64,000 bases of DNA from CAYYSY01 sp964474355 (GCA_964474355.1 CAYYSY010000312.1:12376-76375), one strand, 5' to 3'. Positions 42,463 through 51,549 are shown, numbered from the stretch's first letter. The notes: a model not told the origin generated them from the sequence alone. Numbers and translations are program-made.

Positions 42463-43938
42463 GTGCTCGACGCGATCCCGCGCTGGGACGTCTTCGGCCC
42501 CGTCCTGTACGTCACGGTCGGCGCGCTCGTGGCGCTGCTCGTCGACGGCGCGGCGTCCGTCCGGCGCCGCCGCGGCGTGGGCGCGGGATCACCTTCGCGC
42601 CGCGGCCCGCTGCTCGCACTGACGAGCTCGATCGCGCTCGCTGCGGTCCTGTTGTCGGCGTGGGGCTCGCTCGTCGGTTCGGTGGAGCCGGCCTTCGACA
42701 CGCGCACCGGTCTCTTCATCGTCGATCGGCTGACGAGCGTCGGCACCCTGATTCTCGCCTCGGCTGCACTCGTGACGCTCTGGCTCTCGGTGACGATGCT
42801 GTCGGTGGCGCGGCTCGAGCAGGGCTCGTTCCACGCGCTCGTGCTGCTCGCATCAGCGGGGATGTTCGTCGCCATCGGCAGCGGCCACCTTGCGTTCCTC
42901 TACGTGGGCCTCGAGCTCGCCTCGCTGTGCCTGTCGCTGTTGGCCGCGTACGACGGGCGCCGCGCCGCGAGCCTCGAAGCCGGACTCAAGCTGCACCTGA
43001 TGGGCGGCTTCGCGAGCGGAATCATGCTCTTCGGCATGGCGCTGCTCTACGGCGCCACGGGTGAGCTCCGCTATGGCGCGCTCTGGGCGGCACTCGACGG
43101 CTCGGACTGGCTCGGGCTGGCGGGGCTCGGGCTCCTGCTCTGTGGGCTGCTCTTCAAGCTCGCCGTCTTCCCGTTCCACCAATGGGTGTCGGACGTGTTC
43201 GAGGGCGCGCCGGCATTCGCATCCGGCTATCTCGCCGTGGCGATGCCCACCACGGCCGTGATCGTGCTGCTCAGGCTGCTCGACGAGGCGATCCCGGCGG
43301 GTTTCGCGCCGGTGCCCGAGCTGCTGAAGGTCCTCGCGGTGGCGAGCATCGTGGTGGGACACGGACTCGCGCTCGTCGCACGATCGGTGAAGCGCATGCT
43401 CGCCTGCGCGGGGATCGCGCACTCGGGTCACCTTGCGCTGGGGCTTGCGTGCTCTTCGACCGAGGCGTTCGAGGCCGTGCTCTTCTACGTGTTCGTGTAC
43501 GCGTTCATCGCGCTCGGCGCGCACGGCCTCGCCGCTTCGATGGCGCACGGCGGGCGCGAGATCGAGACCACCGACGACTTCGCCGGGCTCGCGGGGGTGC
43601 GCCCCGTGGCCGCAGTGGCGTTGTCGATCTTCCTGCTCGCGCTCGCGGGCCTGCCCGGAACCGGCGGCTTCTGGGCGCTCTACAACCTCTTCTCGGCCGC
43701 GGTGGCCGAAGGTGCGATGCTGCCGGTCGTGGTTGCGCTCATCGGCGTCGGTGTGTCGTGGCGCTATCTGCTCGCGATCCCGGTGGCGATGTTCACGCGG
43801 CCTGCGCCCCGGGGCGGCACCACGGCGCTCTCGACGGCGGAGGTCGTCGTGCTCGGGCTCTGCACGGCCGTCGTGCTCTATCTGGGCTGGCGCCCTGCGC
43901 CGGGGCTCGCCGACGTGCTGAGTGGGCTGGTGCGTTGA
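42463..43938 (+). CDS. NuoN-like antiporter-type subunit
   Basis: A 491-residue multi-TM protein closer to standard NuoN than its partners. FLYVGLELASLCLSLLAA keeps the helix 5 Glu, EAGLKLHLMGGFASGIMLFGMALLYGATG keeps the adjacent Lys, and LLFKLAVFPFHQWVSDVFEGAP keeps the channel Lys. The later ASKIA Lys is missing (AMPTTA), and the GF-x-x-K-F Lys is also missing. KRMLACAGIAHSGHLALG is typical. Start is GTG at 42463, with GGAGG about 11 bases upstream. It is the last gene of the operon and is convergent with selB. Confidence 0.9.
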   Translation: MLDAIPRWDVFGPVLYVTVGALVALLVDGAASVRRRRGVGAGSPSRRGPLLALTSSIALAAVLLSAWGSLVGSVEPAFDTRTGLFIVDRLTSVGTLILASAALVTLWLSVTMLSVARLEQGSFHALVLLASAGMFVAIGSGHLAFLYVGLELASLCLSLLAAYDGRRAASLEAGLKLHLMGGFASGIMLFGMALLYGATGELRYGALWAALDGSDWLGLAGLGLLLCGLLFKLAVFPFHQWVSDVFEGAPAFASGYLAVAMPTTAVIVLLRLLDEAIPAGFAPVPELLKVLAVASIVVGHGLALVARSVKRMLACAGIAHSGHLALGLACSSTEAFEAVLFYVFVYAFIALGAHGLAASMAHGGREIETTDDFAGLAGVRPVAAVALSIFLLALAGLPGTGGFWALYNLFSAAVAEGAMLPVVVALIGVGVSWRYLLAIPVAMFTRPAPRGGTTALSTAEVVVLGLCTAVVLYLGWRPAPGLADVLSGLVR

Positions 43939-43948
43939 GCCGAGGGGC

Positions 43949-45922
43949 TCAGCCCCGTCCGCGCGGCACTCGCACGTCGCCGCGGCGGCGCGTCACCTGC
44001 AGCTCGTCGAAGAGCTCCATGAGTGGCATCGCAGTACGGCGCGTCGTTCCGATGAGGGTCTTGTAGGCCTGGGTGCCGATCTCGCCGTGCTCGTCGAGAT
44101 GGGCGACGAGCCGGGCTCGAAGTCCATCGATGGCCTCGCGGTCGAACCAGAGATCGCCGGGCGCCCGCACGAGCACGTCGCTCCGTTCGAGGTGGGCGAC
44201 GAGGTCGCGGTACTCGGGCAGCTCGATGCCGAGCGCGGCGCAGTGATCGCGTGGGCTCATGGGCTCGAGCCCCGCTTCGCGCGCGTCGGATGCGATGCGA
44301 TCGACGAGCGCCTTCGTGCGCTCGTCGAGGGTCGGGGCGTGGCCGCTCGTCCGGACGAGCTCGCCTTCGACGACGACCCGGCCGGTGCGCTCCTGCATCG
44401 CGAGCGCCGCCTCGGCGGTATCGCGGGTGACGTTCTCGGGCAGGGTGGCGCGCAGCGCGGCGCCGGGCATGCCGGGGCGAAGGGGCTCGCGCTGGTGGAA
44501 GGCCTCGAGCGCCTCGAGCAGGCGCAGCCCCAGCCGCTCGAGGGTGGTGGCGTCGACCAGGCGCCGCGCATCCGTGCGGGCGATGCGGTCTTCTGCCTCG
44601 AGTGCACTCGCGACTGCGTCGACCTCGCTCGCGTCGAGGCCGGTCTCGAGAGCGAGCTCATCGACGAGGACGCCGCCGAGACCGCTGCGCGACACCCTCG
44701 ATGCCACGGCCTCGCTCGAGTCGAACGTGGCGAGCACTTCGAGCTCGGCGGCCAGCGCCGGGTCGCTACGGCGCCGGTGCGGCGGTGCGACATCGACGAA
44801 GCGGCCGCCTCCGAGCGTGTGCCCGACGAGGTCGTGGCGCGCGAAGCCACGCACGACGAAGCGGTCGCCCGGGAGCACGGCGATCGGCGGCCCATCGACG
44901 TGGAGCCGCGCGAAGCCCGCTTCGCCCGGGCGAAGCCTCGCGTCGACACCGATCGGCGCGAGCCGGCCACGGCGCTCGCACGTGCCGCAGAGCAGCTCGA
45001 CCGCGATGACGTCCTTCTCCTCGGGCGAGGTGTCGAGCCAGTGGATGCGGACGTCCGCGAGCGTCGTCGTCGGCATGCGTCCGGGGCGGGTCAGCACCTG
45101 ACCACGGGCGAGGTCCTCGTGCGCGACGCCCTGTACGTTCACGGCGCAGCGCGCGCCCGGCAGCGCGCGCTCGGTCGGCTCGCCGTGATGCTGGAGCCCG
45201 CGGATCCGCGCGGGCTCGCCGCCCGGTAGCAGCTCCACCGCATCGCCCACCTCGAGCGCGGAGCCCACGAGGGTGCCGGTCAGCACCGACCCGAAGCCGC
45301 GCATCGTGAACACGCGGTCGACGTTCAGCCGCGGCGGACCCGCCCTCGGCGTGCGCGGCGCGGCCTCGGCGCAGACGCGCGCGAGCGTCTCGCGCAGCGC
45401 GTCGATGCCCTCGCCGGTCTGCGAGGACACCGTGACGACGGGTGCATCGGCCAGGCTCGTCCCGGCAACGAGGTCGGCCACCTCGGCCGCGGCGAGCTCC
45501 TGCATCTCGTCGTCGACGAGATCGCAGCGGGTCAGTGCGACGATGCCGTGCCGCACGTCGAGCAGGTTGCAGATCGCGAGGTGCTCGCGGGTCTGGGGCA
45601 TGACGCCTTCGTCGGCGGCGACCACGAGCAGCACGACGTCGATGCCGGTGGCGCCCGACACCATCGTGCGGACGAGCCCTTCGTGGCCGGGCACGTCGAC
45701 CAGGCCGACGCGTTCGCCGCCGGGCAGCTCGAGCGGCGCGAAGCCGAGATCGATGGTGATGCCGCGCGCCTTCTCCTCGGGCAGGCGGTCGAGGTCGAGC
45801 CCGGTGAGCGCGCGGACGAGCGAGGTCTTGCCGTGATCGATGTGGCCCGCGGTGCCGACGACGAGGGGAGCGCGCGCGGCGTCGTCTCCCGCTCGCTGCC
45901 CCGCGTTCGTACCTTTCACCAC
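43949..45922 (-). CDS. selB: Selenocysteine-specific elongation factor SelB
   Basis: A 657-residue translation factor. The GTPase domain comes first (G1 GHIDHGKT, G3 DVPGHE, G4 region LTRCDLVD), then EF-Tu-like domains II and III (RVFTMRGFGSVLTGTL) and C-terminal winged-helix repeats that bind the SECIS hairpin (last about 250 residues, with REAGLEPMSPRDH and GEIGTQAYKTLIGTTRRTAMPLME). It delivers selenocysteinyl-tRNA to in-frame UGA codons. Start is GTG at 45922 or the next GTG. It sits 11 bp downstream of serS. selA, selC and selD are not in the window. Confidence 0.95.
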   Translation of the reverse strand: MVKGTNAGQRAGDDAARAPLVVGTAGHIDHGKTSLVRALTGLDLDRLPEEKARGITIDLGFAPLELPGGERVGLVDVPGHEGLVRTMVSGATGIDVVLLVVAADEGVMPQTREHLAICNLLDVRHGIVALTRCDLVDDEMQELAAAEVADLVAGTSLADAPVVTVSSQTGEGIDALRETLARVCAEAAPRTPRAGPPRLNVDRVFTMRGFGSVLTGTLVGSALEVGDAVELLPGGEPARIRGLQHHGEPTERALPGARCAVNVQGVAHEDLARGQVLTRPGRMPTTTLADVRIHWLDTSPEEKDVIAVELLCGTCERRGRLAPIGVDARLRPGEAGFARLHVDGPPIAVLPGDRFVVRGFARHDLVGHTLGGGRFVDVAPPHRRRSDPALAAELEVLATFDSSEAVASRVSRSGLGGVLVDELALETGLDASEVDAVASALEAEDRIARTDARRLVDATTLERLGLRLLEALEAFHQREPLRPGMPGAALRATLPENVTRDTAEAALAMQERTGRVVVEGELVRTSGHAPTLDERTKALVDRIASDAREAGLEPMSPRDHCAALGIELPEYRDLVAHLERSDVLVRAPGDLWFDREAIDGLRARLVAHLDEHGEIGTQAYKTLIGTTRRTAMPLMELFDELQVTRRRGDVRVPRGRG

Positions 45923-45933
45923 GTTCGCCGCGC

Positions 45934-47208
45934 TCAGCGCGGGCCGATCCGGTCGCGGCCCATGTAGGGCTGGAGCGCCTGGGGGATGTGCACGCTGCCG
46001 TCCGCCTGCTGGTGGTTCTCGAGCAGGGCGAGGATCGCGCGCGCATTCGAGATCGCCGTGCCGTTCAGCGTGTGGACCAGCTCGTTCTTCTTGCCACCCT
46101 CACGGCGGAAGCGGATCTTGAGGCGCCGCGCCTGGTAGTCGGTGCAGTTCGACGTGCTCGTGATCTCGCCCCAGTCGCCGCCTTCGCCCCGGCCGGGCAT
46201 CCACGCCTCGAGGTCGAACTTGCGGTAGGCCGGCGAGCCGAGGTCGCCTGCCGCGACGTCGATGACGCGGTACGGCACCTCGAGGGCGTCGAAGATCTTC
46301 TCCTCGATGCGGCGTAGCTCTGCGTGCTGCGCCTCGCTGTCCTCGGGGCGGCAGAAGACGAACATCTCGGTCTTCGTGAACTGGTGCACGCGATAGAGCC
46401 CGCGGCTCTCGCGGCCATGTGCGCCGGCCTCGGTGCGGAAGCAGTGCGAGATGCCCGCGAGCCGGAGCGGCAGGCCGGCCTCGTCGAAGATGTGGTCGGC
46501 GTACAGGCCGCCGAGGGTGATCTCGGCCGTGCCGACGAGGCAGAGCTCGTGACCTTCGATGGAGTAGATCTGCGTCTCTTCACCCTTCGGGTTGAAGCCG
46601 AGGCCGCGCACGACGTCGGGGCGGGCGAGGTCGGGCGTCACGACGGGCGTGAACTGCTCCTCGAGCAGCACGTCGAGAGCGAAGCGCTGCAGCGCGACCT
46701 CGAGCAGCGCGGCCTCGTTCTTCAGGTAGTAGAACTTCTGGCCGGCGACGCGTGCAGCGCTCTCGAAGTCGACGAGATCCCACCTCTCGCAGATCGCGAG
46801 GTGATCGACGGGCTCGAAGTCGAAGCTCGTGGGCTTGCCGTCGGCGAGGACGGCGAAGTTTGCCTCACCGCCTTCGGGCACGTCGGGGTGAGTGTGATTC
46901 GGCACGCCGGCCAGCGCCTCGTCGAAGCGCGTCTGCGCGGCACGGAGCCGCTCTTCGATCGCCGCGAGGTCATCCTTGAATGCGCGCCCTTTGGTGACGT
47001 GGGCCTCGCGCTCGGCGTCGCTCATCTTGCGCTTGCCGGCCTTCTGGTGCTCGTTGCGCTGGCGGTTGGTCTCGTTCTGCTCGGTGACGAGCGCAGTCAC
47101 CTCGCCGTGCAGCGCAGCCAGCGCGTCGATGTCGACGGTGACACCGCGCTTGCGGCAGCTGTCCAGGATGTCGTCCCGGCGGTCGGCGAGGGAGTGAGGG
47201 TCGATCAT
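45934..47208 (-). CDS. serS: Seryl-tRNA synthetase
   Basis: A 424-residue class II aminoacyl-tRNA synthetase. The N-terminal coiled coil (about 25-105) is followed by motif 2 in FRTEAGAHGRESRGLYRVHQF and motif 3 near NGTAISNARAILALLENHQ. The GDWGEITSTSNCTDYQARR and TVVTPDL-type segments (VTPDLARPD) are standard. It charges tRNA-Ser and also tRNA-Sec, the first step to selenocysteine, which fits its place directly upstream of selB. The ATG at 47208 begins MIDPHSLADRRD. Length is normal. Confidence 0.97.
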   Translation of the reverse strand: MIDPHSLADRRDDILDSCRKRGVTVDIDALAALHGEVTALVTEQNETNRQRNEHQKAGKRKMSDAEREAHVTKGRAFKDDLAAIEERLRAAQTRFDEALAGVPNHTHPDVPEGGEANFAVLADGKPTSFDFEPVDHLAICERWDLVDFESAARVAGQKFYYLKNEAALLEVALQRFALDVLLEEQFTPVVTPDLARPDVVRGLGFNPKGEETQIYSIEGHELCLVGTAEITLGGLYADHIFDEAGLPLRLAGISHCFRTEAGAHGRESRGLYRVHQFTKTEMFVFCRPEDSEAQHAELRRIEEKIFDALEVPYRVIDVAAGDLGSPAYRKFDLEAWMPGRGEGGDWGEITSTSNCTDYQARRLKIRFRREGGKKNELVHTLNGTAISNARAILALLENHQQADGSVHIPQALQPYMGRDRIGPR

Positions 47209-47324
47209 GGCGGGGCAGAGGCTATCTCAAAACCGCAGCGAGGGGTCCGAGGGATCGCCTCCCCTGGAACGCACGCTGGGGTGGGGGGTCGTGTGGGCCT
47301 GAGGGGCTCGCGGCCGGGCTGGCA

Positions 47325-47365
47325 GCTGGGTCGAGGGCTGGGTCGAGAGCCGGGTGGGGGGGGGT
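47325..47365 (+). repeat. G-rich short tandem repeat
   Basis: A 12-base unit GCTGGGTCGAGG/A repeats twice from 47325 and runs into a nine-base G-tract (47356-47364). Several GGG runs lie close together, so a G-quadruplex is conceivable on the plus strand, though one loop is nine bases long. It sits between the convergent-side end of the 47367 gene and the serS start; the effect, if any, is unknown. Confidence 0.4.
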
Positions 47366-47366
47366 G

Positions 47367-47999
47367 CTACTCGATGACTTCGAAGGACTCGAAGAAGCGG
47401 TCGGCGTCGACGCGGTCGGTGCCGTCACCCGGATCGCTCGCCTTCAGCACGTAGAGGCGCTGTCCGACCAGGACGAGCTGCACCTCCATCACCTTCCAGT
47501 CGTCGTTCTCGCGCGTGGGCGCGAAGGTGAGCAGCGCACCGGGGTGGTCGCCGAAGCGCCGTCGCTCGTAGGAGATCTCGCGTCCGGCGTCGGTTCGCAG
47601 CACGTTCTTCTTGGCGGTCTTGAGCACGAGCCATGTGGGGGCGAAGAAGCGGCCGAGATCCGGGAGATCGTGGAGCCCGATGCTGAACGTGCGGCCGTCG
47701 CTGCGGCCGAAGTACTTCTTCTCGGCGACCGTGCCGGCGATCGTCTCGCGGAGGCCGGTCTCCTGCCACGTCTCGTCCCGGGGCAGAAGCCCGCGGAAGC
47801 CCTCGGTGACCGCTTCGAGATGCTGCCAGCGCCCGGCGAGCTCGGCGGCCTCGGACGTCGCAGTAACGACGGTGTCAGGGCCGGGCTCGAGGGCCGAGGC
47901 GGTGAGCCCGGTCGACAGCGCGCAGGCGAGCGCCACCGCGACAGACACGAGGTGTCGGACGGCGGACGGGCGCAGGCCTCTGTAGTGGGCGCGTTGCAT
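47367..47999 (-). CDS. Hypothetical secreted protein
   Basis: A 210-residue protein with a Sec-type N-terminus (HLVSVAVALACALSTGLTASALE, cleavage after about residue 36). The mature part is not recognised: it has YFGRSDGRTFSIGLHDLP, ARVEIRRR-like basic strands and a C-terminal LVLVGQRLYVLKASDPGDG segment that looks like a small beta-rich periplasmic domain. No Cys is evident for lipidation or haem binding. Function unknown. The ATG at 47999 is the first reasonable start. Confidence 0.65.
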   Translation of the reverse strand: MQRAHYRGLRPSAVRHLVSVAVALACALSTGLTASALEPGPDTVVTATSEAAELAGRWQHLEAVTEGFRGLLPRDETWQETGLRETIAGTVAEKKYFGRSDGRTFSIGLHDLPDLGRFFAPTWLVLKTAKKNVLRTDAGREISYERRRFGDHPGALLTFAPTRENDDWKVMEVQLVLVGQRLYVLKASDPGDGTDRVDADRFFESFEVIE

Positions 48000-48204
48000 A
48001 CTCGCGAACCCCTGATGGAGCAGATCGGTTCATCCTACAACTGGGTCGCCCCCAAAAGAAGCGATACCACCCTCGACCGTCCGTCGATTCCGGCTCTTCG
48101 ATCTGATTCCGTCCCGACCGGACGAATTCGACCCTAGAAACGGAGGGTCGGCCCCACGGGCCGGGGTGCAAGCGGGGCCCTGGCCGGCGCTGCTCGGGCG
48201 GGGC

Positions 48205-49281
48205 TCAGGCGTGCTCTGGCGGACGCAAGAGCCCCCGGCCGGCGATGAGCGGCAGGTCGACCGCCGCCATGAGCCCGGGCGGCGCGTCGCAGACCCACGG
48301 GATCGCGTTCGTGATGCGGGCCGCGGCCGTGGTGTTGCCGCCGGCGACGTGGTCGCCGTGCTCGTCCTCACTCTCGAGTGTCAGCGAGACGTTCGGCGTG
48401 CCCGAGATGCGGACCGCGTGGTAGCCCATCCCCTTCGCCGACTCCCACTGCTTTGCCGTGTCGTCGACGATGCGCGTGATGTGCTCGACCACCAGCAGCG
48501 GGTGCCCGTCGACCAGGCCCTGCACCTCGAAGCGGAACGCGCCGAGGGTGCCCTTCGCGTACGCGCGGCCGAGCACCTCGACGTCGCGCTCGAGCGCGTG
48601 CTTCTCGGTCACCTCGACGACGTCGTCGAGGGTGACGTCGAGCGCGTCGGCCAGCGAGCGCAACGCGCCGCCCCAGACACGCGTGGGCACGCCGGGGAGG
48701 ATCATCGCCGGCGTGCGATCCATTGGCGAGCCGAAGCCGATCAACGCGCGCACCTGCTCGGGTACGTCGTACGTCGCGTAGTTGAAGTTCTCGACGATGC
48801 GGATCTCGTGGGCGCCAGCGCAGAGCCCCGAGAGCACGACGGGGATGAGATCCATGGCGAAGCCCGGGTCGATGCCCGACGAGAGGATGGTCGCGCCGCC
48901 CTCCTTGCACGCGGCCTCGAAGGCGGCCTTCACGTCGGGCGGCGCGGTCGGCGGATGCAGCAGAGCGTAGTGGCCCGCCGTCACGACGTTCACGCCCGCG
49001 CGCAGGCAGCGCAGCATCTCGTCGGTGGACTCGGCCGGGCGGAAGTCCTGGTTCACCGCGTAGACCAGCGCGTCGGGGCGGCGCGCGAGCACGGCGTCGA
49101 CGTCGCGCGTCGCGATCACGCCGCAATCGGGCAGGCCGGCGAGCACGCCCGCGTCGACACCGTCCTTCTCCTCGGCGTGCACGATGACGTCGGCGAGCTC
49201 GAGCGCGGGGTTGGCGAGCACGGTGCGGATCGCGGGCACGCCCACGTTGCCCGTACCCCAGACGGCGACGCGATGGGTCAT
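48205..49281 (-). CDS. DapB-like NAD(P)-dependent dehydrogenase
   Basis: A 358-residue Rossmann protein. The N-terminus WGTGNVGVPAIRTVL is a nucleotide-binding loop; GIDPGFAMDLIP and EHITRIVDD are conserved in the 2,4-diaminopentanoate dehydrogenase/DapB-like group, which is widespread in Actinobacteria and some Proteobacteria. The substrate is probably a small amine, imine or keto acid. It is not the true lysine-pathway DapB, which is shorter. The ATG at 49281 is used. A 19-bp tandem duplication lies just upstream. Confidence 0.7.
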   Translation of the reverse strand: MTHRVAVWGTGNVGVPAIRTVLANPALELADVIVHAEEKDGVDAGVLAGLPDCGVIATRDVDAVLARRPDALVYAVNQDFRPAESTDEMLRCLRAGVNVVTAGHYALLHPPTAPPDVKAAFEAACKEGGATILSSGIDPGFAMDLIPVVLSGLCAGAHEIRIVENFNYATYDVPEQVRALIGFGSPMDRTPAMILPGVPTRVWGGALRSLADALDVTLDDVVEVTEKHALERDVEVLGRAYAKGTLGAFRFEVQGLVDGHPLLVVEHITRIVDDTAKQWESAKGMGYHAVRISGTPNVSLTLESEDEHGDHVAGGNTTAAARITNAIPWVCDAPPGLMAAVDLPLIAGRGLLRPPEHA

Positions 49282-49290
49282 GGCTCTCTA

Positions 49291-49328
49291 CTCCAGCTGC
49301 CGGCGGCTTCTCCAGCTGCCGGCGGCTT
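49291..49328. repeat. Two 19-bp tandem repeats
   Basis: CTCCAGCTGCCGGCGGCTT occurs at 49291-49309 and again at 49310-49328 with no change. The repeat lies in the 84-bp gap between the DapB-like start and the GST stop, both on the minus strand, so it is in the DapB-like leader. Confidence 0.9.
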
Positions 49329-49365
49329 CTCCCGCTCCGGGTCGGTTGGTGCGGCGCTCGTCGGC

Positions 49366-50049
49366 TCAGCGCGTGATGATCGACGCGCCCGCCTTCTTCA
49401 GCTTCTCGGCGGTCTCGGCATCGTCGGTGTTGCGGGGCTGCTCGGGCACCGCGACGCCGCGCTGCACGGCGGGGCGCTCCTTCATCGTGTCCATCCACTT
49501 CGACAACGCGTCGAGCCCGTCGATCGGTACGCCCGACCAGCCGTGGATGCGCACCCAGCTCCAGTTCGCGATGTCGGCGATCGAGTAGTCGCCGGCGAGC
49601 CACTCGGTCTTCTGCAGCTGGCCGTCGAGCACCTCGAACAGGCGCCGCGACTCGTGCTGGTAGCGGTCGATTGCGGGCTGGATCTTCTCGGGGAAGTACC
49701 GAAAGAAGACGTTGGCCTGGCCCATCATCGGCCCCACGCCGCCCATCTGGAACATCAGCCAGCTCATCACCTCGGCGCGCTTCGCCGGGTCGGTCGGCAG
49801 CAGCGGGCTGCCCGTCTTCTCGCAGAGATGAATCATGATCGCGCCCGACTCGAACACCCGGATACCGCCGAGGTCGTGGTCGACGATCGCGGGGATGCGG
49901 CCGTTCGGGTTGATCGCGAGGAACTCGGGCTTCTTCTGGTCGCCCGAGCCGAGGTCGATGGCGCGGACCTCGTAGGGCAGCTCGAGCTCTTCGAGGGTGA
50001 TGGAGGCCTTCCAGCCGTTGGGGGTGCCGGCGGTGAACAGCTCGATCAT
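49366..50049 (-). CDS. YfcG/YghU-type glutathione transferase
   Basis: A 227-residue GST-fold protein. TPNGWKASITLEEL contains the TPNG start used by YfcG/YghU disulfide-bond reductases in place of a catalytic Tyr/Ser/Cys, and FESGAI, EFLAINPNGRIPAI and WLAGDYSIADIANWSW are family features. It probably works as a glutathione-dependent disulfide reductase or general GST. The ATG at 50049 is clear. It is on the same strand as, and upstream of, the DapB-like gene with the 19-bp repeat between. Confidence 0.9.
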   Translation of the reverse strand: MIELFTAGTPNGWKASITLEELELPYEVRAIDLGSGDQKKPEFLAINPNGRIPAIVDHDLGGIRVFESGAIMIHLCEKTGSPLLPTDPAKRAEVMSWLMFQMGGVGPMMGQANVFFRYFPEKIQPAIDRYQHESRRLFEVLDGQLQKTEWLAGDYSIADIANWSWVRIHGWSGVPIDGLDALSKWMDTMKERPAVQRGVAVPEQPRNTDDAETAEKLKKAGASIITR

Positions 50050-50240
50050 CGGGTGGGTTCTCCGGGAGGGCGCGCGTGCGCCGGGATGGGGTGGGGCGCC
50101 GAGAGCGCCGGGGGGCGAGAAGGGCGATGGTAAGATGCCAGCGTCGAGCCGACGACTCGGCCGTCCCAGCAGCCTCGCCGTCCCGGGCGGGCTACCCGGC
50201 CAACGCCGGTCCTGCCCGCACGGAGGTGATCGCGACCGAC

Positions 50241-51443
50241 ATGAGCGACGAGTCGACTCCAGGGGCTACCGAGGCGCCGCCGGCGCCCGTCGACGGCGAG
50301 GCCGCCGCGCGCTTCGCGCCGGTGCGCGAGGCGTTCGCGAAGAGCTTCGAAGATCTCGGCGAGGTGGGGGCGGCGTTCTGCCTGCGCCTCGGCGGCGAGG
50401 TGGTGGTCGACGTCTGGGGCGGCTGGCAGGACGCCGAGCGCACGAGGCCCTGGCAGCGCGACACGCTCGTGAACGCGTACTCGGTGGGCAAGGGCGTGCT
50501 CGCCGGTCTGCTGATGTGCGTCGTCGAGGAGGGGCGCCTCTCGTTCGACGACCGTGTCGTGGAGGTGTGGCCGGAGTTCGGCGCCCATGGCAAGGACGGG
50601 ATCACGGTGCGGATGCTCTCGAGTCATCAGGCTGGCCTGCCCGCGTTGCGCGAGAAGCTCGATCGCTCGCATCTCTACGACTGGGCGGGTCTCTGCGAGC
50701 GGCTCGCGGACGAGGAGCCGTACTGGACGCCGGGCACGGCGCACGGCTACCACGTCAACATGTACGGCTTCCTGGTCGGCGAGGTGATCCACCGGGCGAC
50801 CGGCATGCCGGTTGCCGAGGCCCTGAGTCACTACATGACGGGGCCGGCCGGCGCCGACTTCTTCTTCAGCGTACCCGACGCCGATCACGCACGTTGCACG
50901 GACATGCTCGTGCCGAACTACGACCTCGACAGCGAAGAGAAGTGGGCGATCGCGTTTCCGCCGACGGGCGATCGCGACTTCGACGTGATGAAGTGGCACA
51001 CCTATTTCAATCCGCCCGGCATCAGCGGCGTGGGATCGGTGCACACGGCGGAGTGGAAGCGCTCGGTGATTCCGTCGACGAGCGGGCACGCGACTGCGAG
51101 GGCGGTGGCTGCGCTCTACGCGGGCATGATGGGGTCGGGGGTCGAGCTCGCGGTGACGCCGGGCGCGCGCGTGCGTGGCGAGGCGACGCGGGGCGAGGTC
51201 GACGGCGATGACGTCATCCTGCAGCGTCCGTCGCGCTTCGGCATCGGCTTCCAGCTGCCGATCCCGACGCGCCCGCTCTGGCCGAGCGCGTCGGCGTTCG
51301 GGCACTACGGCTATGGCGGCGCGCTCGGCTTCGCCGATCCCGAGAACGACCTGGCCTTCGGCTACCTCATGAACCTGCCCGGCGATCGCTGGCAGACACC
51401 CCGGACACAGCGGCTGATCGACACCGTCTACGACTGCCTCTGA
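50241..51443 (+). CDS. Beta-lactamase-fold serine hydrolase (esterase type VIII-like)
   Basis: A 400-residue protein of the class C beta-lactamase/EstB family. The catalytic Ser81 and Lys84 sit in SVGK; Tyr170 is in GYHVNMYG, matching the WTPGT-x-x-GYH-x-x-x-Y-G pattern of type VIII esterases; GHYGYGGALGF is the third-motif region. No signal peptide is seen, so it may be cytoplasmic and act as an esterase rather than a beta-lactamase. The ATG at 50241 is used; a GTG at 50226 is closer to the GGAGG at 50222-50226. Confidence 0.85.
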   Translation: MSDESTPGATEAPPAPVDGEAAARFAPVREAFAKSFEDLGEVGAAFCLRLGGEVVVDVWGGWQDAERTRPWQRDTLVNAYSVGKGVLAGLLMCVVEEGRLSFDDRVVEVWPEFGAHGKDGITVRMLSSHQAGLPALREKLDRSHLYDWAGLCERLADEEPYWTPGTAHGYHVNMYGFLVGEVIHRATGMPVAEALSHYMTGPAGADFFFSVPDADHARCTDMLVPNYDLDSEEKWAIAFPPTGDRDFDVMKWHTYFNPPGISGVGSVHTAEWKRSVIPSTSGHATARAVAALYAGMMGSGVELAVTPGARVRGEATRGEVDGDDVILQRPSRFGIGFQLPIPTRPLWPSASAFGHYGYGGALGFADPENDLAFGYLMNLPGDRWQTPRTQRLIDTVYDCL

Positions 51444-51549
51444 GCTCGAGCTCGGACGCGCGCCGCCGAGTGCGGCGCCTTCGGCGACGTGCGTGGAGTG
51501 GTCGGGTGGGCGTGTTAGCGTGATTCGACCGATCTCCGGGGAGAAGCGC

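Noticed and set aside
43949..45922. An in-frame TGA selenocysteine codon near selB
   Set aside because: Every supported gene here ends at its first stop with normal family length, and MsrB uses Cys, so no candidate selenoprotein is visible.
48166..50133. A 655-codon plus-strand frame opposite the DapB-like and GST genes
   Set aside because: It overlaps two real minus-strand genes and has no domain.
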